Of a stretch of 64,000 bases of DNA, positions 13,001 through 22,786 are shown in pieces (position 1 is the first letter of the stretch; each line of letters starts with the position of its first letter). The notes below the pieces were generated by a model. It made no database searches. It was not told the origin of the DNA and worked only from the letters and a program-made list of their open reading frames with translations. A program made the position numbers and the translations under genes. The stretch spans positions 1,936,804-2,000,803 of the forward strand of contig SCFE01000010.1 of NCBI GenBank assembly GCA_004352715.1. The letters run 5' to 3'. This DNA is from Hofstenia miamia. Lineage: Eukaryota; Xenacoelomorpha; Acoela.

Positions 13001-15383
13001 TTAAATAGTTTGGCCCCTGCAATGATTGTTCATACTAGCGAATTCATGATAAAATTTGTGCATCATGATTTTTTATGGTATAGTAAACACAAGATCTCTT
13101 AAATTTTTTTAAAGGTAAAGCAATGCTGTGAAATTTGGCCAAATAATGCTCAATACAAGAACAGGAAATAATACATCAATACAATATCCACACAAATAGA
13201 ATAGCTGTTTTATTATGTTACTGGCTTTTCTCTACAATTCTAAAAGCATTCAGTGAGTTATGCCTCCTTATTGAGCAATTCAATTGATTCATTTGCCGTA
13301 TTAAACACACAATGCATTAGCAGCTGCTAGTGAGCCTAAAACTCTTTGTGCGACTTTGAAGTTTTAACTTTCATTCCAGTCTTCTGGATAGTTTTCCAGA
13401 AAGCTATAAAATGCAGTTAGCTCCTAAACTACATTCTACTGCTACTGGTTATGAAAACAACAGACATGTTGATTAAAAGTTGGTCCTATCTGCCTCAGCT
13501 CATTTTAATTTTTACATCTCTTTCAATATCCTTTGAAAATTTCAGAATTTTGACAGAATTTAGTCGGAATACAACAAACTCAGTAAAATCTGTTCCTCTG
13601 AAAGATAAAACAAATTGTCTAAATTCTTATACAATCTACAAAACTACTTGGATTTGACGTTGAGGATTATAATAGTCGTGTCTAGCTGCCTGTGGAACAA
13701 GTAGAACCAAAATTAAACCTTAATATCAACATTTGCTGAAACATTTGCCAATATCTCGTAATCAGCTCAACTCCGCCATTTCAAGGTTGAACTGATATCA
13801 AAATATCCAAATTTAGGATTTGTATTTGAATTTCAGCATCCATCATGATCGATGCATGAGGTAGGGGCAAAGTGTTCTAAGTTTTTTGGGATGGGGTGAT
13901 TCACACCCAAAAAATAAACTTCTGATAATGATTTCGCTGGTGTTCTGCTGTTTACAACGTTGAAATTCGCAATATCACGGAAAATTTAACCTTTTATAGG
14001 ATACTGTTTCATTTAATTACTGCTCTTCATGTCAATTACAGGAATAGATTCTCAATCTTCCTGATGGCGTCCTGGCTAGGATTATTCGGAATTCTTGCAG
14101 TTGACCCAAAGATTTTTATTTGCCGAATTACAGACATTTCTACTTTTTGAAATTTTGTCTTTGCAAACCTTTGTGATGCTATATGTAGAGACAAAGTGCT
14201 TGCCTATCTAGTGAGGTTCGTGCCCTTCAATCCGTTCTAATGGCGCCATTAGGAAGTATTCGAATATTCCGTTCATCTAAAGGTGTGACAAATATATGAT
14301 TGCATTTATAAAAAAGCATTAAAGTATAAATTAGATCAATTGCATTATTGCACATTTTCAAAAACATTTGATAAAAATAAATAAATGGACTGCAAAATTT
14401 CTGAATTCTGAGAGGATGCAGAATCATTCGTAATGTTGGCATCCACATATTTGTTTTCAATTACAGTTGCATGCATAGTGCTAATGAGATGCCTAAAAGT
14501 TCCTATGTTACCTCACAATTAACTCCTTTAACGAAATAATATATTTCCGTAATACTGGAAAAGTTTAATGAGCTCGCACCACCTCTAAGTATATTTCAAA
14601 TAGTTCAAGATTTTACACTCGTCATTTTATCGTGAGATGGAAGCACTTCAAAGGTTCAGATGTGAAACTTTCGGAAATTTATAAATAAGGGTCACCCTAA
14701 TGCACATATGGGTATATCGTACGAAAACGTTTGGTCCGGTCTCGCCCTCTCCCTGGTACTGAGGTTTTATTTTTTTCTCTTTATTTGATATCAGTTCCTG
14801 CCTTCTGCGGGCTCAGATAAGAGACCCGGAATCACTAACAGGTTCTTCACACCTCTGTACAAGCCTGGAAATGAAATCCGACCTAGCTATTCGGTTGAGT
14901 CAATCCAACCCAACTTATAGTTCTTTTAAGCTGTCATAAAAATTCATAAAAATGAATAGGTTTTAAAGTCCTTTGAACTTGAGTTGATCGTTCAGGATCC
15001 TGTGATAATCTTTTAGTTTTACTTGATTTGATGTGTTTAGCTCTAGATATTAGTTACATGAAATATTTAAAAGGAAGAAATTGTTTTTAAGGTGAATATG
15101 AATTTGAAGGAAGTGGGGGAAGTCTGAAACTAGCTAAAGAAAGTGCTGCCACAAAGTTACTCGCCTTCTTAGAAGATGCCAATATATTAAAGGAAACGTC
15201 AAAAAAGAGTCAGGTATATTTTATCCTTAAATACCACTATTAACTCAATCTAGATAATTGGAGAGATGCATCCTGTTTCTAAGCTCAATTATATTCATCA
15301 ATCATTACGTCTGCCTGAGCCTAAGTATAAAGAACTTGACAAAAATCCAACTACAAACTACTTTGAGATAGAGGTTTAAATTT

Positions 15384-15477
<94 letters not shown>

Positions 15478-17739
15478 GAGACTAATACATAAATATTGAT
15501 ACGAGGCCGAACTTATTTACGGTTTGAAATGATAGTTCCAATATTACAATTTCAATCTTACAACTATGCAATAAGGTCAAATATTTTCATTTACTATTTT
15601 AAAATTGTTGAAATTTAATATTTTCTTAACTTAAATAAATGCATGGTTGTAAAATACAATAACCCAACTTGTTAGAAGAACAAGCTGCAGCAATTTCCAG
15701 TATTTATCAAAATCTTTTGGAAAACACTCTTTAGTATCATTAATAATTCAGAGATTGTATTTCGATTTCAGCATAAATTCTGAAAAACAATGTAACAATC
15801 TATCAATGACACCTACCAATTTATGTAAGTTCTCATGTCACACTTTTGTGTATAAACATTCTATGATTAGCATTGGTTGTAGTTTTATCGTTTTTATGAT
15901 GCCACAATGCTATTGAATAAATACTACATTAGACCTTGTAATGCAGCGCTTTAAAACAAGATCAATGTTTCTTGTGGTAGCTACTGATATGTATTATATT
16001 GAAGAAACTTAATGATGTGTTGCGAGGTTATGGAGAACAATAACTCAGTAAACTATGAATCAGTTTAGTTTTAAGGCAACTGCGTTTATTAGTTGTAAAT
16101 TTTGATAAATTTGTTCAAATTGTTCTGTATAATATAGTATTAAACTGCTCTATGGCCATTATTTAGGTCACCTTGGGAGAAAAATGTTGCATAGGAGAAG
16201 GACCTAGTAAAAAGAATGCTAAAAAAGATGCTGCAGAAAAAATGCTGCAAAAGCTGGAACAGAACGTTAATTACAAAGGCAAAGCATTTTCAAGCACAAA
16301 AGTAAGTGGATAGATTTCAGTTGAATTCACTCACTGTATGTTACAATATCTAATATGCTACTTATATTCTTAAATTCTAAGTTAGGGTTGATTGTGCATT
16401 TCCGTTGCACTTGAATCGAAAAACTATGTATTTCCATGGTCTAGTTGAATATCATCTCTGGAGATCATGGATGGAATCTTAAATAAAAATTCATGACTAT
16501 TAAAACCGTAGAAATTTTTGATTGAAACATTAGTTTTTCATAAATTTGAACTTCATTTTTTTAAATTCAGATATTTCGATGACTTTTTAAAAGATTCCAT
16601 CTTTATAAATATGCATTTCTCAGCTGAATACATAGAATTTACCCCTTAATGCTATAATGCAGGCAAATACCAAACTTGTCTTTTCGTACAACCAACTTAT
16701 AAAGGTTTTAGAGAAACGTAACTGTTTTTAGTTTAATCAACCAACAAATCACGATTTTATTGAAATATATTTCTAAACGGAAGTGTGCAACTTGTGTAAG
16801 AGTAAAGAAGCGCTCCTTTGAAAGATTTATTATACATTTGGTGCCCATAAGGAAGCTGAAGGTGCTTTAATATTAAAAACGCATGATTTGCATTAAGCAA
16901 ATGGTAAGAAGCACTCTAGCACCAAAATTATATTTTGAAATGCTTTTATGACCCTAGACTGTGATGGTACATATATGTAACTGTAGTCATTAAGGCAGTC
17001 CATTAATTATTACCAAAAAATGAATGGCAAGAATCAAGGATCAATATAATATTTTTTACATATATTGGGTTGACAATCACCCTTTTTAACCACATGATTC
17101 ACTTAATTATATTTGCTCCCAAATCAGCGATCAGATTGACCAAACAGGAATATCATGCTCAAGTCGAAATGACAAACGTTTGAGGCGCAAATAGCAAATT
17201 GGCTGAAACTTTATAAATATACTAACTTGCCATCATTTTAAGATTAGTCATGCTAAATACAATATTGCAGTCTAGAAAAACAAACTTTTTATGTTGAAAA
17301 AATATGTACCACCAAACCTCAAAAGGTTATAGCACCACAAAAACAGTTTGGGTACCATACGACCACACATGATAAAGGTAAAAGCTCTCCGGGTTTTGAA
17401 GAAACATACAGCTTGACCTGCTTAAAATCTTCTGTAAATCATGTACTTATACAATCTATAATAGCCATTTTAGAAAATACGTATTGAGAATATATTTGAC
17501 AACTCAACGAATTTCTAGTTTACTGGGAATTCTTTGTTAATTTGTAAATATTTGGACTGCCGTTAATCGAACTGACAAGTTTTTAGCCTTCATTAATTAT
17601 ATTGAAAGTTATTATAATAATGATGCTTTAGAGCAAAGTATCATCAGAACCAGTTTCGTCTGAAGTGAGTGACAAAGATGATGACATTGACAAAGATGAT
17701 GTTAACAATAATGAAGAAGAAGATGATGATCATTGGTGA
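4088..17739 (+). CDS. Protein with two double-stranded-RNA-binding motifs, Staufen/TARBP-like (partial 5')
   Basis: Spliced gene rebuilt by eye from six exons: 4088-4180, 9988-10042, 15092-15213, 15254-15373, 16167-16301 and 17632-17739 (TGA stop). All have AG/GT borders and agreeing phases. dsRBM1 comes from exons 1-3, about 67 residues: 'SPISRVYEAASLLKVSVEW', a GSSLN segment, then 'GSLKLAKESAATKLLAF'. dsRBM2 comes from exons 4-5: 'HPVSKLNYIHQSLRLPEPKY', 'NYFEIE', then 'GPSKKNAKKDAAEKMLQKL'. The lysine-rich KKxAK helix that binds the phosphate backbone is present in dsRBM2. The last exon encodes a Ser/Asp/Glu-rich tail ending DDDHW. A poly(A) signal AATAAA lies at 17921-17926. No start codon was found, so 5' exons are missing. 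SxISxVxE in dsRBM1 and EPxY in dsRBM2 recall Staufen dsRBM3 and dsRBM4, but TARBP2/PRKRA-like proteins remain possible. Introns 1 and 2 are long and full of transposons. Confidence 0.82.
4325..4550 (+). pseudogene. LINE C-terminal fragment
   Basis: A short frame reads 'SIEQLWKLKQVKV' then 'VVVGPLGVTMKKKG', which matches the region downstream of the RT domain in many LINEs (consensus like 'VIPVVVGALG'). The frame stops soon after, and no RT core is nearby. It lies in the first intron of the dsRNA-binding gene. Confidence 0.55.
4969..5491 (-). pseudogene. LINE, C-terminal part, copy 1 (cut by assembly gap)
   Basis: On minus this encodes the C-terminal segment 'FLPCWSSGRPA', 'DVTVISSLQPS', 'SVEALGGWSPIA', 'QLSVILQRGNATLLLSR', nearly identical to the copy at 6024-8401. 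It runs into the N gap at 5492. The two copies share the same 3' boundary (sequence AATACATATAAAATTAAC at 4969 and 6024) and diverge outside it. That fits two insertions of one family rather than a simple tandem duplication, although an allelic assembly artefact is possible because a gap lies between them. Confidence 0.75.
5492..5752. other. Assembly gap (261 N)
   Basis: Run of N between two near-identical LINE ends. Sequence between 5753 and 6003 has no recognised gene. Confidence 0.99.
6024..8401 (-). pseudogene. LINE-type retrotransposon with C2H2 N-terminus and C-terminal 'DVTV' nuclease-like domain, internally deleted
   Basis: Minus-strand blocks in order. 8401-7562: basic N-terminus, a C2H2-like finger ('CSICLHASDLCKRSGLVKHH'), 'ILPACVLRSSPRGG', 'ALRSDGLS', then an RT piece 'LLQVDIKNAFN'. 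7512-6967: post-RT region 'LPISKGGLELPLA'. 7029-6140: 'CPKCFKPLDLFGDHAMSC', 'RIARHDRLR', 'RPGDIFLPCWSSGRPAALDV', ending 'NATLLLSRYGG'. The C-x2-C...H...C module followed by RPxD...DVTV resembles the zinc finger plus restriction-like endonuclease of R2-type LINEs; that assignment is inference. Most of the RT, including its YxDD block, is absent around the single n at 7675 and between 7562 and 7512. A 283-bp block is repeated around the single n at 7030. (TTATC)n at about 6003-6023 lies just past the 3' end. Confidence 0.8.
8460..8990 (-). CDS. Hypothetical glycosylated single-pass or partial multi-pass membrane protein exon
   Basis: An open frame of 176 codons. Residues 1-115 are Asn/Ser-rich with about seven N-x-S/T sequons (for example NTS, NSS, NKS, NLT, NCS, NLS, NQT), as in an extracellular or luminal segment. 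A hydrophobic helix follows ('LITMFIFAFLLGASTKFLMD', about 119-141), then a short tail. In the tail, 'FPG' is encoded by CCAG/GTGAAA, which could be a splice donor, so the true protein may continue in another exon. I do not recognise the family. A distant likeness to an MFS-transporter helix ending in a conserved Asp is too weak to use. The frame lies in an intron of the dsRNA-binding gene on the opposite strand, downstream of a LINE remnant. Confidence 0.35.
   Translation of the reverse strand: MLFNKIKMKFIKICISNEQFSSNICMNYYKIHSLLSASNTSVIIENSSFNVDNLMESCNLININKSINLVTFNLTLRTSNENLQNLKNNCSFNLSLIPIDLTNMEKNQTNHCKNVRFHYYPLITMFIFAFLLGASTKFLMDVTFTHNYDIFLCEKFPGENKSTQTWHSYHLLIVGN
9097..9114. repeat. Perfect 18-bp palindrome
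   Basis: TCAAGGTGTACACCTTGA equals its own reverse complement. It lies in noncoding intron sequence, with facing AGGTGT/ACACCT half-sites. Confidence 0.85.
10250..10465 (-). pseudogene. Tc1/mariner-like transposase scrap
   Basis: On minus, one frame reads 'FQYDNCRPHTSRQTTNVL', which matches the Tc1-type block around the second catalytic Asp (consensus 'QDNARPHTA'). It is followed in a shifted frame by 'IWQARYSSDYN', a likely decayed 'WPxRSPDLNP'. Stops and frameshifts are present, and no terminal repeats were found. Confidence 0.5.
11285..12720 (-). pseudogene. Decayed TE-associated protein of the 'SDEHGERFHQD' family
   Basis: Pieces in several minus-strand frames occur in family order: 'KTWAPRSILQIMWQAF' and 'PAVWREQKNHTNNFLLAFC' (12705-12500), then 'CLFLDGNFQSFKAVLIPNE' (about 12070), 'KISARIFNGPDIRNSLND' (about 11640), and 'LSDEHGERFQQNL' with 'MLADFCWM' (about 11400-11290). 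From memory, this large protein recurs in arthropods, Hydra and other invertebrates and appears in repeated, apparently mobile copies; its function is not known to me. Frameshifts, stops and short deletions disable this copy. It lies in intron 2 of the dsRNA-binding gene, opposite strand. Confidence 0.72.
12721..15080. other. Intron sequence with no recognised gene; unclassified GC-richer patch at about 14690-14930
   Basis: No exon or TE protein seen. The patch at 14690-14930 is richer in GC than its surroundings and looks like a short repeat, but it has no terminal inverted repeat that I can find. Confidence 0.4.
15382..15476. repeat. (TA)n microsatellite
   Basis: Almost pure TA with a few TACATA units, inside the intron after exon 4 of the dsRNA-binding gene. 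Confidence 0.95.
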
Positions 17740-17920
17740 TTTTCAATGAAAAGAGGGTCTCAATTCACGCAAAAATGCGACCGATTGTTGATCAAGGACT
17801 TGTTTACATCGAAAATACTTTGTTTATCTGTACGTGTCCAAAAAAAACATTACATACATGCGTTTTGGTACATAAATTTTTTGAGTACTGAACTCAAGAT
17901 CGAATGATATATTGTGGATG

Positions 17921-17926
17921 AATAAA
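17921..17926 (+). promoter_or_regulatory. Polyadenylation signal AATAAA of the dsRNA-binding gene
   Basis: AATAAA lies about 180 bases after the TGA at 17737-17739. Confidence 0.5.
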
Positions 17927-18458
17927 TTCTAACCTATCGTTAATAATTATTTAAGCAATTAAGATAAAAGTACACATCGACATACTTAGACAAACTAAAT
18001 ATTTTTACGGAGTTCATATGTTTGTAATTTTGAATTTTATCCTTAACATGTTCAGGAAGCGTTTAATTTATTATGGTTTCCTGAAAAATTTAAAAGCTTA
18101 TAATTTACAAAATAATATAGCCTTCGGTGCCGTGTGGAATGTATGAATAAAAAGAAACAGCTATCAGTCGATGTTGCTCACATGGGCTCTCTTCATTAAG
18201 AATGGAGAGAATTTTTTCTTTTCAGGCACTGCATTCACAACAATACACTAAAGAAAAATTTTCAAAATTACAATCCCGCATAGTTGCTTTCATTTTCAGG
18301 ATTTTCGAAGCTCATAATAGGCTTGGAGAAATTTGATTGAAAATCTCTAAAAACAGTGTTGTTTATAATTTACACTTATCGTTTAAGATTAATATACATG
18401 TTGCTCTACTTAACTAACATTTTATGCGCCATTCTTAAGTGGTCGAGTGGCTTATCTA

Positions 18459-18750
18459 CAGGGGTGGCTAAGAAGTCGCTTTAGCCAGTAGTAGCATAGA
18501 CACAATCATTGAACAATTTTAATAACATCTTTTCTCTTATTTGGATGCAATTTACAATATATGTCCTAAAAATGAAAACTCTGTAATTGACAATGGCAGA
18601 AACTAAGAAAAAAATTATTTTCCGAGTTCAGCATTGTAGCAACTTGTGAAAGAAGCTTTTCAGAGATGAGCTATCTGAAAACATACTTGCATGGCTCAAA
18701 GAAGATTGAATCACCTCTGTTACTTTTGACTATACCTATCAGATGACTAG
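18459..18750 (+). pseudogene. hAT transposase C-terminal dimerisation fragment
   Basis: At about 18618-18747 a plus-strand frame reads 'ATCERSFSEMSYLKTYLHGS', ending at TGA. This is the hAT C-terminal dimerisation block (consensus like CERSFSxLKLIKTYLRS). Just upstream at 18459, CAGGGGTGGCTAAGAAGTCG looks like a hAT terminal sequence. The catalytic part of the transposase is absent, so this is a deletion remnant. Confidence 0.75.
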
Positions 18751-18759
18751 ACTTAGTAA

Positions 18760-20280
18760 AACTGTTTACAACCGGCGAATATCGACATTTAAAAATTTAT
18801 GCAACCGTTATATAATTTTATTTCATTAACTTCGTAATCATGGACAATATTTGTTTGCAATTTATCAACGTTATTGGTCTATGACACTAACATATTTCAG
18901 GGATCTACGCTTATGTCTAAATGTAGTGGATGTTAGAAATATTTCTAAAAATATTTCGATGAGCAGTTGACTAAGCATGAGTGTTAAACTATACTTTATC
19001 ATTAGAAGTATATTATTATTGGAGAAAATTTATAAGATTTTTACTTAGTCACAACTATGTACTGTAAATCATTCAAAGTGATATATTAATACTGTTAAAT
19101 TGTATGTAGACTTCCTTCAATAACTTATATAAACGTAAATAATGTTGTTCATTAATATAATTTTTTCCAAAGAAATATATCTTGTTAGTTACTTTAATCT
19201 TCTATTGAATAATGCACATGCAAAATGGATTTTCTCAATATTTTGTTTTAGATTTTAATATGATACAACTAGTATCGCATAACATATCCTTCTGGAACAT
19301 TTTTTATCGTATTCTGACAGTGAACTGAAATTTACTGAATACTTTAATGCCGTGGTCATATATTTAGTTTGGAAAATTTATCATTAAACCTAAACCTTAG
19401 AATGCATTCAAATTAACGAAATAGTTCAATATTTTTAATTCCAATATTATTGAATGAGTTTTCTTAAGAGATTATTACTGTGTAAATGCGTTTTTTGAAA
19501 TTTTGATAAGACATGTTATATAAATTATATAGGCAGGCAACTATTTATTGAATAAAAAATAAATTGTAAGAATTTTATGAATCGATTGAATAGTATAGAG
19601 AAGCGTGTCTAGATTGGCTTAAATCAGCTTTCCCTAAGCCATGTTCAAATCATTAAGATGAATATCTGAATTTCAAATTTTAAATGTCGAATATTGTATT
19701 TGTGAAAATAGTTATTGAAAGTTACTGGAGCTTAAGTATGTTAAATGTGTGCAAAGAAAATTGGAAACATTTAAAGAAAATGAAAAAAATTATACAAATT
19801 TATTAAAATTAGATATTTATTCAAATCTGAAATCCTGAAAACTAAAGATAATCTGTTCATTAAAAGAATTTAGCTTTAATTATTGTATAAATATTCTCAA
19901 TAATCCCTTACCTATGTCTCTATAAAGAAGGATCAAATTAAAAAATTGGCAGCAATAGATACTTTCATTCAGAAAGAAAAATATCAAATTCTAAAAACAT
20001 TAATTACCCAGGATAATAACTAAGACTGCTTTTACTGTTTCATTTATAAAATTTTCGGACTTAAGCGGCCCTCAGTAGTGTTATAAATCACGCATTGTGA
20101 ATTCAGAGTTACACAAGAAATAATTTAAACTTATTGGTTATGTTCATTATTTATACCAATTTACTGATACCTCTTATAAGGACTAAGTGTTGATGATTCA
20201 TTTACTAGCATGAGTCATCAGACTTGAGTGTTAGGGAATTTCCTCTTGTTTAAAGACCCACATTTTTTGAGCCTCGCAAC
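18760..20280. other. AT-rich noncoding stretch
   Basis: No coding region or structured repeat recognised. Confidence 0.5.
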
Positions 20281-20289
20281 ACTGCTAGT

Positions 20290-20543
20290 CAGACTTGCCA
20301 ACGAGCCGTAATTTCTAAGCTCGGCTCGGCTCAGAATTTTTTCCATTGCTCTTCCTATTATTTAAAAAACATTTCTAAATTAAGATTAAAAGTAAGGAAT
20401 ATTGAATGAAAAAATTAAAAAAATCTGCATAATCAAATTAACAAGAAGCACTATAAATTTGGTTTGCTTAAAAACGGCTCGTTTTGGGCTCGTTGTGTAT
20501 CCAATACTCTGCTCAAGCTCGGCTCGGCTCGTTGACAAGTCTG
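20290..20543. mobile_element. hAT-type MITE, 254 bp
   Basis: Ends are CAGACTTGCCAACGAGCC and, inverted, CAGACTTGTCAACGAGCC (one mismatch). Flanking 8-mers CTGCTAGT (20282-20289) and CTACTAGT (20544-20551) match at 7 of 8 bases, the 8-bp target duplication expected of hAT. Repeated GGCTCG motifs sit just inside each end, as in hAT subterminal transposase-binding arrays. A truncated relative lies at about 34440-34540. Confidence 0.85.
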
Positions 20544-20727
20544 CTACTAGTCCATTGCTAGTCACAAGGTTTATATAATCTGTAAAGAAAAGGAATAAGT
20601 TGCTTTCAGTTGGTGACTTCAATCTGATGCGAGATTTTCATATCGCTAGGAAATATTTGGAGCTGTAATTAAATATTATATATATTTAGTGCAAATTACT
20701 TTTTTAAAACATTAAGAAACCGAAGAA

Positions 20728-20733
20728 TTTATT
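20728..20733 (-). promoter_or_regulatory. Polyadenylation signal of TRIM-like gene 1
   Basis: AATAAA on minus, about 105 bases past the stop of the gene. Confidence 0.45.
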
Positions 20734-20837
20734 ATTTCTTACTTCAACAGAAATAAGGCTTCAGATAAAAATGACAAACATGCAATGAATGGTAGTACTC
20801 CTATGATACTAAATCAAATGATTCAGCCACAGACAAT

Positions 20838-22670
20838 TTAGAAGATCATTTTGTAAATTTCGTGATTTTTGCCATTCCAATCACAAACAAATAAGGTATT
20901 TGAATTGCACTTGACAATTGATTGTAAACAATGAAACTTTTTTTTGCCATTGTGTCTAATGTATCGAATTCTTTCCTGAGTTTTAAAATTGAAGATTACC
21001 AAAGCATAATTCGCAACATCACATACAATATAATTAATTTCTGACACGAAGCATCCAGAATTGAACGTATCCGCAGTGGTGCCAAATCTATACAAGACCA
21101 CTCCTTGATCAAAGGAACACAAATATATTGTTGAATTATTCTTTCCAATGAAGGCAATGTGGTCTAGATTTTTATGCACAGTCATACTATGAGGTTCTTC
21201 CTTAAGATTAAGGCGGGTACTTGAATACCTAGCAAGATTTTTGTACTTCAAAATGGAGCCAGATAAATCAGTGTTATAAAAATAAGCATAGGTTTGTGTT
21301 AAGCATGGACTTGTACAAATACTAGATACAGTTCCGCGTCCATCAAATGGTAAAGGAGCATCCTCCAAGTGCGACATAGGTCTACTTTCTGATATCAGTT
21401 TTAATCTATTTTGGCAAAGAAAAAGCATTCTGCGATTTGGCAGCAATGCTATAGTTGGTTTTAGGGAACCGCCCATAATTTCGTTTGGAAATGTACATTG
21501 CTTCTCTATTATGTTTCCGGAAATCTTTAACAGATGAAAGTCTGTACTATACATTACTAAAACAAACACTTTTCGCTGTATGGCGTCATAACACACATCT
21601 TGCGCAAATGTTTTGTTAGTTTCGTAAATTTTCAAAATCTCATAGGTATCATCATTACTTGGGAAAGTACAACCGTTTATTAAAAATTGGATTTTGCCAC
21701 ATACCATCGTTACAGTATCTTGAATATATTTACTGATGTAAGTTGTACGTCTTATATCTACTGCTTTGAATTCTTGCAGGTAGCTTTTACTTTGAAACAT
21801 CGTTTGTATGTTTCTACCTTGATATAGCTTGATAGTTTTCTGTTTAGATTCATTCCGGGGAAAATGATAATCTGCTATCATAACACTTCTTAACTCTGTT
21901 TGCATACTTTGTAAATTCTTGATTTCCTTATCAATTTCTCCCATCACTTCCTTACGCATTGCAGACAATACTTTCTTTTGGTTATCTAAGATATCACCAA
22001 AAAATTTTATGAGTTTATCATGTTTTTCTATAAGTACAGTTTGCTTGTCATTGAATTGTTTTTCCAAAAGCACTTTCCTACCATTTAATGTGGAAATGTT
22101 CTGTAAAATTTCCCTCATATTTTGCTCATTTATTTGCTGGTATTCCAACAAATCAGCTAAATATTGTTCTGATTTAACAGAACATGGCAAAACGTCTTCT
22201 TTATGGTCGCTGTGATGTGAAGTTTTGCAATCTTGACACAAGAAAACATTACAATTAGGTGCTGTGCAGTACCAATTCTGTTCATGGTTGTGCTTCATGC
22301 AGTAACTTTCTACAAACGTTTGCGTATACTTTGCTTCCATATATTTATCATGTTCAGAAAGGCAATCCTTACAGAACAAAGTCGAGCATTTCTTACAGAT
22401 ATACTTTTCGGAAAGAACAATATTATTACATTTGATGCAACGCTTCTTAGCGGGTGCATTTATATTCTTTGATGTAGTACGACAATCCTCTGATCTTATT
22501 TTTTTAGCAGGAATTTCTTCAAGATCATCTCTAGATCTACATCGCTGACAGTCAGTACTGTTTTTATTTTTGCTTTGAAAGCATTCGTTGCAAAAGAAGT
22601 GCTTGCATTCAAATTTTTTAATTTGTTGTTTACAATGACTGCATGATACGCATTCCAAAAGCTCCGCCAT
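20838..22670 (-). CDS. TRIM-like protein 1: RING, two B-boxes, coiled coil, C-terminal propeller-like region
   Basis: 610 residues in one coding exon. A compact C3HC4 RING is visible: C10/C13, C22/H24, C27/C30, C41/C44, which makes it a probable E3 ubiquitin ligase. B-box1-like fingers use C78, C81, C92, C95, C100, C103 and H107; B-box2 uses C124, H127, C135, C140, C145, C148 and two His near 152-156. A heptad-rich coiled coil follows to about 270, then a conserved 'DYHFPRNES' block and a repetitive beta-rich C-terminus ending 'KCNSNTLFVCDW', probably an NHL/WD-like propeller. I chose the ATG at 22668-22670 over the upstream in-frame ATG at 22709: on minus TTTTCTAG lies 4 bases before this ATG, as in both paralogs, so the longer form would read through an intron. 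Roles in innate defence or RNA control are typical of the family but unproven here. Confidence 0.9.
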   Translation of the reverse strand: MAELLECVSCSHCKQQIKKFECKHFFCNECFQSKNKNSTDCQRCRSRDDLEEIPAKKIRSEDCRTTSKNINAPAKKRCIKCNNIVLSEKYICKKCSTLFCKDCLSEHDKYMEAKYTQTFVESYCMKHNHEQNWYCTAPNCNVFLCQDCKTSHHSDHKEDVLPCSVKSEQYLADLLEYQQINEQNMREILQNISTLNGRKVLLEKQFNDKQTVLIEKHDKLIKFFGDILDNQKKVLSAMRKEVMGEIDKEIKNLQSMQTELRSVMIADYHFPRNESKQKTIKLYQGRNIQTMFQSKSYLQEFKAVDIRRTTYISKYIQDTVTMVCGKIQFLINGCTFPSNDDTYEILKIYETNKTFAQDVCYDAIQRKVFVLVMYSTDFHLLKISGNIIEKQCTFPNEIMGGSLKPTIALLPNRRMLFLCQNRLKLISESRPMSHLEDAPLPFDGRGTVSSICTSPCLTQTYAYFYNTDLSGSILKYKNLARYSSTRLNLKEEPHSMTVHKNLDHIAFIGKNNSTIYLCSFDQGVVLYRFGTTADTFNSGCFVSEINYIVCDVANYALVIFNFKTQERIRYIRHNGKKKFHCLQSIVKCNSNTLFVCDWNGKNHEIYKMIF

Positions 22671-22786
22671 TTCTCTAGAAAATAAGGTAAAGTTACTATA
22701 AATATGCACTTAATTTCTTACTGTAATATAATTTTCAAATTTTTATACCCTTCATAAGTAATTTATTATTCGATGCTCAAAAAATT

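Noticed and set aside
18430-18490. tRNA-like segment with GGTCGAGTGGCTTA
   Set aside because: No cloverleaf with a proper T-arm and acceptor pairing could be drawn; the sequence fits a hAT end better.
21919-22472. Plus-strand frames within TRIM-like gene 1
   Set aside because: Antisense shadows of an intact gene.
22671-22709. Thirteen extra N-terminal residues for TRIM-like gene 1
   Set aside because: They would be encoded by the intron side of a splice acceptor that is conserved in all three paralogs.
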